A stretch of DNA of 64,000 nt from Ideonella margarita (lineage in GTDB: Bacteria > Pseudomonadota > Gammaproteobacteria > Burkholderiales > Burkholderiaceae_C), in assembly GCF_038066635.1 (NCBI RefSeq), contig NZ_JBBUTI010000016.1, positions 1-64,000 on the forward strand. Reading direction: 5' to 3'. Shown piece after piece: positions 58,132-64,000 of the stretch. Positions within the stretch are counted from its first letter, which is position 1. Each line of letters opens with the position of its first letter. Below the pieces are notes generated by a model that was not told where the DNA came from, searched no databases, and was given only the letters and a program-made list of their open reading frames with translations. The position numbers and the translations under genes are program-made.

Positions 58132-59508
58132 ATGTCCCGAGCCAAAACCGTCTACACCTGCCAGGACTGCGGCGGCACCAGCCCGCGCTGGCTGGGCCAG
58201 TGCCCGCACTGCAAAGCGTGGAATACGCTCGAAGAAGGGGTCGCAGAGCCTGTTTCCGGCACCGCAAAGAACCGTTTTCAGGCTTTGGCCAAAAGCCAGC
58301 CGGTGACCACGCTGAGCGAGATCGAGGCCACCGACATCGACCGCACCCCCACTGGCATCGACGAGCTCGACCGGGTGCTGGGCGGCGGCATCGTTGAAGG
58401 CGGTGTGGTGCTGATCGGCGGCGACCCGGGTATCGGCAAGAGCACTTTGTTACTCCAGGCGGTCGATGCGCTGGCGAACAGAGTGAAGGTGCTCTATGTC
58501 ACAGGTGAAGAATCCCCCGCACAGGTCGCCCTGCGCTCCCGGCGTCTGGGGCTGAGCGGTACATCGGTGCGGGTGCTGGCCGAGATCAGCCTGGAGAAGA
58601 TCCTCGCCACCATCGAGGCCGAGCAGCCGGCTTTCTGCGTGATCGATTCGATCCAGACGCTGTATTCCGAGCAGCTCAGCTCGGCCCCGGGCTCGGTGGC
58701 ACAGGTGCGTGAATGCGCGGCGCAACTCACCCGCACGGCCAAGGCCGGTGGCTGCGCCATCGTGCTGGTGGGCCACGTGACCAAGGAAGGTGCGCTGGCC
58801 GGGCCGCGCGTGCTGGAACACATCGTCGACACGGTGCTGTATTTCGAGGGCGATACCCACAGCAGCTTCCGCCTGGTGCGCGCCATCAAGAACCGCTTTG
58901 GCGCGGTGAACGAGATCGGCGTGTTCGCGATGACGGAAAAGGGCTTGAAGGGTGTCAGCAACCCCAGCGCCATCTTTCTCTCGACCCATGCCGAGCCGGT
59001 GCCGGGCGCATGCGTGCTGGTGACGCTGGAGGGCACCCGCCCGCTGCTGGTGGAGATTCAGGCGCTGGTGGATGCCGGTGGCCCCAGCCCGCGCCGCTTG
59101 AGCGTGGGCCTTGACCGTGACCGGCTGGCCATGCTGCTGGCTGTGCTGCACCGGCATGCCGGCGTGGCCTGCATGGACCAGGACGTGTTTGTCAACGCGG
59201 TGGGCGGTGTGCGCATCAGCGAGCCCGCGGCCGACCTGGCCGTCCTGCTGGCCATTCAAAGCTCGCTGCGCGGCAAGGCCCTGCCACGCGGCTTCATCGC
59301 CTTTGGCGAGGTGGGCCTGGCCGGCGAGGTGCGCCCGGCGCCCCGCGGCCAGGAGCGCCTGAAGGAAGCCGCCAAGCTGGGTTTCAGCGTGGCCGTCGTG
59401 CCGAAAGCCAATGCGCCCAAGAAACCGATCGAAGGGCTGACCATCCATGCGGTGGAACGCATCGAGCAGGCCATCGATGCCCTGCGTGACCTGGTCGCCA
59501 ACCACTGA
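58132..59508 (+). CDS. radA: DNA repair protein RadA
   Basis: The product has 458 residues. A zinc finger with C10, C13, C24 and C27 is followed by the RecA-like core with Walker A G-G-D-P-G-I-G-K-S at 96-104 and the RadA-specific K-N-R-F-G motif. The last 150 residues form a Lon-protease-like domain (R-P-L-L-V-E-I-Q-A-L-V-D and G-E-V-G-L-A-G-E-V-R). RadA promotes branch migration in recombination repair. The protease-fusion gene starts 4 bases after its stop. Confidence 0.97.
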   Translation: MSRAKTVYTCQDCGGTSPRWLGQCPHCKAWNTLEEGVAEPVSGTAKNRFQALAKSQPVTTLSEIEATDIDRTPTGIDELDRVLGGGIVEGGVVLIGGDPGIGKSTLLLQAVDALANRVKVLYVTGEESPAQVALRSRRLGLSGTSVRVLAEISLEKILATIEAEQPAFCVIDSIQTLYSEQLSSAPGSVAQVRECAAQLTRTAKAGGCAIVLVGHVTKEGALAGPRVLEHIVDTVLYFEGDTHSSFRLVRAIKNRFGAVNEIGVFAMTEKGLKGVSNPSAIFLSTHAEPVPGACVLVTLEGTRPLLVEIQALVDAGGPSPRRLSVGLDRDRLAMLLAVLHRHAGVACMDQDVFVNAVGGVRISEPAADLAVLLAIQSSLRGKALPRGFIAFGEVGLAGEVRPAPRGQERLKEAAKLGFSVAVVPKANAPKKPIEGLTIHAVERIEQAIDALRDLVANH

Positions 59509-59512
59509 AGAC

Positions 59513-60934
59513 ATGAGCAAGACCCTCTATACCCTGCTGGGCGTGCCGCGTGACGCGGACGCCGAGGTCATCCGTGACGCCGTGAACCGCCGTCGGGCGC
59601 TGCTGGCCCCCGACGACAGCGCGGGCGCCCTGGCGCTGCGCGAGGCCTGGAGCACGCTGGGCCACCCGCAGCGCCGCGCTGCTTATGACGCCTCGCTGCA
59701 CCACCTGGCGCAGCAGGCTGATGCCGTGGCCGCAACCACGGCTACGGCCGGCGCCACTGCAGCGCGCCGCGCAAGGCGGGCGCAGCTGCCGGTGGCCGAG
59801 CCCACCGGCATCTCACCGCTGTGGTGGTGGGTGGGCGCGGCTGTGGTGCTGGCGGCGGCTGGCCTGTTCTGGCGCCAATCCCACAAGGGTGCCCAACGTG
59901 CGGCGGAACTGGCCACCCAGCAAGCGGCGGCTGGGCAAGGCGGCGCGGCCATCGCCCGGCCTGCGCTGACGCAGGTGGGCGGCGACGCCACCGCACCCGC
60001 CATGCCCACTGCACAGACGCAGTCGGCCCTCGCGGCAGCACCTGCAGCCGGCGCCCTGAGCCCGGAGGCGCTGTTCGCCGCGGTCGCGCCGTCGGTGGTG
60101 CGCATCAATGCCGCCGGTGAGGCGGGCGACGGCTCGCTGGGCTCGGGCGTCGTCATGGGCCGCGAGGAGGTGCTGACGAACTGCCACGTGGTGCGCCGCT
60201 CCAACCGGCTGAAGGTGCGCCATGCCAGCGGTGAATTCGACGCCCGCCTGCAGCTGGCCGATGAGCAGCACGACCTGTGCCGCCTCAGCGTGCCTGGCCT
60301 GGCGGCGCCGTCGGTGACGCTGGCCGGCAGCGAGCCGGTGCGGGTCGGCCAGAAGGTGTTTGCGATCGGCTCGCCGCAAGGCCTGGACCTGACGCTGAGC
60401 GACGGCCTGGTGTCGTCGCTGCGCAGCACGCCGGACGGCGAGGTGATTCAGACCACGGCGCCGGTCTCGCCCGGCTCCAGCGGCGGTGGCTTGTTCAATG
60501 AAACCGGTCAGCTGGTGGGCCTGGTCACCTTCCAGTCCACCAGCGGGCAGAACCTGAACTTCGCGGTGCCGGTGTCCTGGATCCAGCGCATGAGCGCCAC
60601 GCAGCTCGGCAGTGGTGAGCGCTCGCGGGCCATGCAGATCGGCGCCAACACGCCGGACGCCGCCAAGCCCGACAGCCCGGTCAACCTGCTGGTGGGCAGC
60701 TGGCAGTGCTACGGCCCCATCACCGGCCGTGGCCTGACCATGGTGCTGGAAGCCTCGAGCCGCGTCACCGGCACCTTCGAGGGCAAGCCCTTTGCCGGCC
60801 GGTATGCGCTGCAGAACGGGGTGCTGCACCTGATGTCGGGCACCACGGCCAGTTTTCAGGTGGAAGAGTTGAAACCTGGCCGCATGGTGCTCAACAGCGG
60901 CGAGGCGCGGCGCCTGGTGTGCAGCCGCAACTGA
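59513..60934 (+). CDS. Membrane-anchored trypsin-like protease with N-terminal degenerate J-domain
   Basis: The product has 473 residues. Residues 4-62 read as a J-domain (L-Y-T-L-L-G-V-P-R-D-A-D then W-S-T-L-G-H-P-Q-R-R-A-A-Y-D), but the HPD tripeptide is A-P-D at 32-34. A membrane helix lies at about 103-119. Residues 185-365 form a trypsin-like domain with H225 in L-T-N-C-H-V-V, D254 in H-D-L-C and S323 in P-G-S-S-G-G-G, so the triad is complete. The last 90 residues form a small beta domain of unknown type that starts with G-S-W-Q-C-Y-G-P. There is no PDZ domain. The ATG at 59513 lies 4 bases behind radA, so the two are probably co-transcribed. Confidence 0.85.
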   Translation: MSKTLYTLLGVPRDADAEVIRDAVNRRRALLAPDDSAGALALREAWSTLGHPQRRAAYDASLHHLAQQADAVAATTATAGATAARRARRAQLPVAEPTGISPLWWWVGAAVVLAAAGLFWRQSHKGAQRAAELATQQAAAGQGGAAIARPALTQVGGDATAPAMPTAQTQSALAAAPAAGALSPEALFAAVAPSVVRINAAGEAGDGSLGSGVVMGREEVLTNCHVVRRSNRLKVRHASGEFDARLQLADEQHDLCRLSVPGLAAPSVTLAGSEPVRVGQKVFAIGSPQGLDLTLSDGLVSSLRSTPDGEVIQTTAPVSPGSSGGGLFNETGQLVGLVTFQSTSGQNLNFAVPVSWIQRMSATQLGSGERSRAMQIGANTPDAAKPDSPVNLLVGSWQCYGPITGRGLTMVLEASSRVTGTFEGKPFAGRYALQNGVLHLMSGTTASFQVEELKPGRMVLNSGEARRLVCSRN

Positions 60935-60945
60935 AAGGAAACGCG

Positions 60946-61275
60946 ATGACGACCCCCGTGATGCCCGAGCCGCCCTATTACGCGGTGATCTTCGTCAGCC
61001 ACCGCATCGAGGGCGATGCCGGCTACGGCGCGATGGCTGAACGCATGGCCGAGCTGGCAGCGCAGCAGCCCGGTTACCTGGGTGTCGACAGCAGCCGCGG
61101 CGCGGACGGCGTGGGCATCACCGTGTCGTACTGGCGCTCGCTGGAAGACATTGCGGCCTGGCGCCGCGACGTTGAACACACCGCGGCGCGCGATCAAGGG
61201 CGGGCGCAGTGGTACAGCGCCTACGAGCTGCGCATCGCGCGGGTCGAGCGGGCCTACAGCTGGCAGCATGACTGA
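60946..61275 (+). CDS. Antibiotic biosynthesis monooxygenase (ABM) family protein
   Basis: The product has 109 residues and forms one ferredoxin-like ABM domain: Y-A-V-I-F-V-S-H-R strand, helix M-A-E-R-M-A-E-L-A-A-Q-Q-P-G-Y-L-G, strand V-G-I-T-V-S-Y-W-R-S and end Y-S-A-Y-E-L-R-I-A-R-V-E. Members include quinol or heme monooxygenases, but many small ones have no known activity. AAAGGAAA precedes the ATG at 60946, 11 bases after the protease fusion gene, so it belongs to the same transcript. Confidence 0.85.
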   Translation: MTTPVMPEPPYYAVIFVSHRIEGDAGYGAMAERMAELAAQQPGYLGVDSSRGADGVGITVSYWRSLEDIAAWRRDVEHTAARDQGRAQWYSAYELRIARVERAYSWQHD

Positions 61276-61350
61276 CACGGCGGAACGCACAGCGGGCAGC
61301 AGCCGGCCCGGGCGCGCCTCGCAGACAATCCGGCGCTGGATGTTGGACAG

Positions 61351-61740
61351 GTGAACGCAATGGATGCACGATGGGGTTGGGCGCTGGCGCTGCTGGCGAT
61401 GGTCACGGCGGCCTGGCAATTCGGCTTGCCCGGGCTGGCGCTGGGGGCCACGGTGGTGGTGTTCTGGCTGGTGCTGCAGTTCAGCCGCAGCCTGCGGGTG
61501 ATGAAGGACGCGGGCGGCGCGCCGATGGGCAGCGTGGCCAATGCGGTGATGTTCCACGCCAAGCTGCAGGCGGGCTGGCCGATGCTCAAGGTGCTGCCGC
61601 TGGCCGGCAGCCTGGGCCGCAAGGTGAGTGACGATCCGGAGACCTGGGCCTGGCAGGACGCCAGCGGCGACAGCGTCGAGCTGGTTTTCGAGGCGGGGCG
61701 GCTGGCCCGCTGGCAGCTGGTTCGGGCCGCCACCTCGTAA
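61351..61740 (+). CDS. Conserved membrane protein of unknown function upstream of ilvE
   Basis: The product has 129 residues from the GTG at 61351 (or 126 from the ATG at 61360). Two hydrophobic helices (about 9-25 and 27-44) are followed by L-Q-F-S-R-S-L-R-V-M-K-D and a soluble part of about 80 residues. Similar proteins lie before ilvE in other Burkholderiales, as far as I recall. The function is unknown. ilvE starts 46 bases downstream, with a TAAAAT at the stop that may be a -10 box for it. Confidence 0.7.
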   Translation: MNAMDARWGWALALLAMVTAAWQFGLPGLALGATVVVFWLVLQFSRSLRVMKDAGGAPMGSVANAVMFHAKLQAGWPMLKVLPLAGSLGRKVSDDPETWAWQDASGDSVELVFEAGRLARWQLVRAATS

Positions 61741-61786
61741 AATCGATTTCTTTGGCTCTTCGACCTCAATCAACAAGGAATTCGCC

Positions 61787-62710
61787 ATGGGCATGGACGA
61801 TCGCGACGGCAAGATCTGGATGGACGGGCAGCTGGTGGACTGGCGCGACGCGAAGATCCATGTGCTGAGCCACACGCTGCACTACGGCTGCGGCGCCTTC
61901 GAGGGCGTGCGCGCCTACAACACGGCCAAGGGCACGGCGATCTTCCGCCTGCGTGAGCACACCGAGCGCCTGTTCAACAGCGCCAAGATCCTGCGCATGA
62001 CGATCCCGTTCACGATGGAACAGGTCGAAGAAGCGCAGAAGCAGGTGGTCCGCGAGAACAAGCTCGAGAGCTGCTACCTGCGTCCGCTGACCTGGATCGG
62101 CTCCGAGAAGCTCGGCGTCAGCCCCAAGGGCAACACGATCCACCTGATGGTGGCGGCCTGGGCCTGGGGTGCGTACCTCGGCGAGGAAGGCCTGAAGCGC
62201 GGCATCCGCGTGAAGATCAGCAGCTACACCCGCCACCACGTCAACATCACGATGACCCAGGCCAAGGCGGTGAGCAACTACACCAACTCCATCCTGGCCA
62301 ACATGGAAGCCACGGACGACGGCTACGACGAAGCCATGCTGCTCGACGCGTCCGGCTTCGTGTCGGAAGGTGCGGGCGAGAACCTCTTCGTCATCAAGAA
62401 CGGCGTGGTCTACACGCCTGACCTGTCGGCTGGCGCCCTGAACGGCATCACCCGCAACACCATCTTCCACATCTGCAAGGACCTGGGGCTGGAGCTGGTG
62501 CAGAAGCGCATCACCCGCGACGAGATCTACATCGCCGACGAGGCCTTCTTCACCGGCACCGCCGCTGAAGTGACGCCGATCCGCGAACTCGACCGCATCG
62601 AGATCGGCAGCGGCTCGCGCGGCCCGATCACCGAAAAGATCCAGGCTGCGTTCTTTGACATCGTCAACGGCCGCAACGAGAAATACGCGCACTGGCTGAC
62701 CCTGGTCTGA
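61787..62710 (+). CDS. ilvE: Branched-chain amino acid aminotransferase
   Basis: The product has 307 residues. It makes leucine, isoleucine and valine from their keto acids with glutamate, using PLP. Blocks are H-T-L-H-Y-G-C-G-A-F-E-G-V-R-A-Y near 30-45, the lysine in M-T-Q-A-K-A-V-S-N-Y-T-N-S that binds PLP, and S-E-G-A-G-E-N-L-F-V. AAGGAA precedes the ATG. The zinc-finger gene follows after 26 bases; this order is common in Burkholderiales. Confidence 0.96.
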   Translation: MGMDDRDGKIWMDGQLVDWRDAKIHVLSHTLHYGCGAFEGVRAYNTAKGTAIFRLREHTERLFNSAKILRMTIPFTMEQVEEAQKQVVRENKLESCYLRPLTWIGSEKLGVSPKGNTIHLMVAAWAWGAYLGEEGLKRGIRVKISSYTRHHVNITMTQAKAVSNYTNSILANMEATDDGYDEAMLLDASGFVSEGAGENLFVIKNGVVYTPDLSAGALNGITRNTIFHICKDLGLELVQKRITRDEIYIADEAFFTGTAAEVTPIRELDRIEIGSGSRGPITEKIQAAFFDIVNGRNEKYAHWLTLV

Positions 62711-62736
62711 CCCCCGCGCAACGCACAAGGTACCCC

Positions 62737-62946
62737 ATGAGCGAACAGCAGAAATCCGTCGTTGAAGTCACTGCCCAGGACCTGCACGGCCCCGGCGTGG
62801 TCTTCTGCCCGAACCCCAAGATGACCCTGTGGAGCAACCACCCCAAGGTCTACGTGGACCTGAGCCACACCGGTGAAGGCAAGTGCCCGTACTGCGGCAC
62901 CGTGTACCGCCTGAAGGCGGGCGAGAAGATCTCGGCAGGCCACTGA
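62737..62946 (+). CDS. Small CHCC zinc-finger protein
   Basis: The product has 69 residues. The ligands are C24 in F-C-P-N-P, H35 in S-N-H-P-K-V-Y-V, and C50 and C53 in K-C-P-Y-C-G-T-V-Y, which gives the C-H-C-C pattern of the zf-CHCC family. The same fold occurs in a subunit of mitochondrial complex I. The bacterial members have no firm role. It lies between ilvE and the histidine kinase and is probably in the ilvE transcript. Confidence 0.93.
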   Translation: MSEQQKSVVEVTAQDLHGPGVVFCPNPKMTLWSNHPKVYVDLSHTGEGKCPYCGTVYRLKAGEKISAGH

Positions 62947-62981
62947 GCCTGCGGCCGGAATCTTCCAGCTCCGGCCATCTC

Positions 62982-64000
62982 ATGAGCCCATTGCCGCCCG
63001 AGCAGCCCGGTTTGCCCAGCCGTGAGGCGGTGCTGGCCGAGGCCCACGGCGTGCTGCTGGAAAAGCTGCAGCGCCAGGACTGCGCGCATGCGCTGCAGCG
63101 CCTGGCGCGCGCCATCACCCACCTCAGCGGCCTGCCGTGCCGTCTGCGCGTGGTGGCGGGCCAGACCGCGGTCGCGGGCTTCGATGCCGGCCATGTCGCT
63201 GGCCACACCCTGGTGGATGTGGAGCCGCTGTGCTTTGGCGGGCAGCTGCAAGGCTGGCTGTGCCTGCCTGCCGAGGGCAGCAGCCGCAGCCTGCTCGATG
63301 CCCTGCAGCCACTGATCGACACGGCTGGCTCGATGATGGCCGTCTGGCTGCAGGAATCAGATGCCGGCCCGCCGCCATCGCTGACGCTGATCCGCCAGGC
63401 CATGCGCGAGGGCGGCAGCTTCGTCTGGGAGTGGGACATTCCCACCGACGTGCTGGGCGACATCGACGAAGGCGCGGTGATGCTGGGCTACGAGGTCGGC
63501 GAGATCGGCCACACCCAGGTCGACTGGAACCGGCTCATCCACCCGGATGACCTCGACGGCATCGAGGCAGCCTACGAGGCCCACGTCAACGGCGAAGCGC
63601 CGTTCTACCGCGCGGTTTACCGGGCCAAGGCGGCCAATGGCGACTGGCGCTGGGTGGAAGAGCGCGGCCGCGTGGTCGAGCGCAATGCGCATGGCGAGCC
63701 GCTCTACATGGTCGGCACCCAGACCGATGCCACCGCGCAGGTGGCCCTGGCCGAAGCGCAGCGTGAACGCCTGGCGGCCGAGGCGGCCAGTGCCGCCAAG
63801 ACCCGTTTCCTGTCGCGGGTGAGCCATGAGCTGCGCACGCCGATGAATGCAGTGCTGGGCTTCACCCAGCTGCTGCAGATGGACCCTGACCGGCGCCTCG
63901 ACACCACCCAGCAGCAGCACCTGGCGCTGGTGCGCCAGGCGGGTGATTACCTGCTGGGCATCATCAGCGACCTGCTGGACCTGTCGTTGGTCGAGGGCGA
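62982..64000 (+). CDS. PAS-domain sensor histidine kinase, N-terminal part
   Basis: The frame is open from the ATG at 62982 to the end of the window (339 residues). Residues 15-125 form a GAF-like or unknown sensor part with three cysteines. Residues 145-250 form a PAS_3 domain (F-V-W-E-W-D-I-P then D-W-N-R-L-I-H-P-D-D and W-R-W-V-E-E-R-G-R). The dimerisation helix carries the phospho-histidine H282 in F-L-S-R-V-S-H-E-L-R-T-P-M-N. The ATPase domain and any receiver domain lie beyond the window. No membrane segment is seen, so it senses a cytoplasmic signal. Confidence 0.92.
   Translation, partial: MSPLPPEQPGLPSREAVLAEAHGVLLEKLQRQDCAHALQRLARAITHLSGLPCRLRVVAGQTAVAGFDAGHVAGHTLVDVEPLCFGGQLQGWLCLPAEGSSRSLLDALQPLIDTAGSMMAVWLQESDAGPPPSLTLIRQAMREGGSFVWEWDIPTDVLGDIDEGAVMLGYEVGEIGHTQVDWNRLIHPDDLDGIEAAYEAHVNGEAPFYRAVYRAKAANGDWRWVEERGRVVERNAHGEPLYMVGTQTDATAQVALAEAQRERLAAEAASAAKTRFLSRVSHELRTPMNAVLGFTQLLQMDPDRRLDTTQQQHLALVRQAGDYLLGIISDLLDLSLVEG

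Overview
The window is GC-rich, densely coded bacterial chromosome. The gene content (recG, M4 peptidase and oxyR in a row; queA-tgt; radA; ilvE followed by a CHCC zinc-finger gene; DUF2145; feoAB with a Cys-rich partner; GTP-dependent PEP carboxykinase; a dedicated ExbB-ExbD-ExbD-TonB set) fits Burkholderiales, most likely the Rubrivivax/Leptothrix/Roseateles group. This placement is inferred from gene content and base composition; no database search was possible. No rRNA, tRNA, CRISPR array, insertion sequence or prophage was seen. 54 genes are called, of which two are cut by the window ends (a TonB C-terminus at 1-183 and a histidine kinase from 62982).

Region by region. 1-9765: a sugar-uptake locus that looks complete except for the start of tonB. 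It holds TonB, ExbB, two ExbD, a periplasmic TPR protein, an SLC45/SuxC-like sugar transporter, a Bifidobacterium-like sucrose phosphorylase, a TonB-dependent receptor and a convergent LacI-type regulator, with a LacI-type operator in front of the receptor gene. The reading is: receptor plus Ton motor bring sucrose across the outer membrane, the transporter brings it across the inner membrane, and the phosphorylase gives glucose-1-phosphate and fructose. 9894-12506: mmsA with a divergent LysR regulator and a dyad between them. 12594-19711: chemoreceptor, UPF0149 protein, YegD-like Hsp70, dadA, a short orphan gene, a universal stress protein with an FNR-like box, and a phosphoesterase. 19837-25109: pckG, then a Fur-boxed feoA-feoB-Cys-rich protein-MOSC run.

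25217-43725: secreted S8 protease, old yellow enzyme, rlmJ with a CoA-transferase, a PhoX-type phosphatase, two tandem M61 peptidases, an XRE regulator, a YiaAB membrane protein, a DUF2145 pair, a two-domain transporter-acyltransferase and argG. 43909-50796: an EF-hand exported protein, a membrane protein, a large protein that reads as an inactivated SNF2 helicase behind a histone-H1-like tail, then tgt, queA and a tiny membrane protein. 51061-64000: recG, secreted M4 protease, oxyR, LysE exporter, beta-helix protein, radA, a membrane-anchored J-domain/trypsin fusion, a monooxygenase-like protein, a membrane protein, ilvE, zinc-finger protein and a PAS histidine kinase.

The most unusual items are the eroded SNF2-like protein (45734-48148), the J-domain/trypsin fusion with a broken HPD motif (59513-60934), the transporter-acyltransferase fusion (40406-42334), a possible small RNA on the minus strand near 14231-14400, and hairpins at the translation starts of oxyR, radA and queA. 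The window is also rich in exported hydrolases (S8, M4, two M61, PhoX), which suggests growth on polymers.
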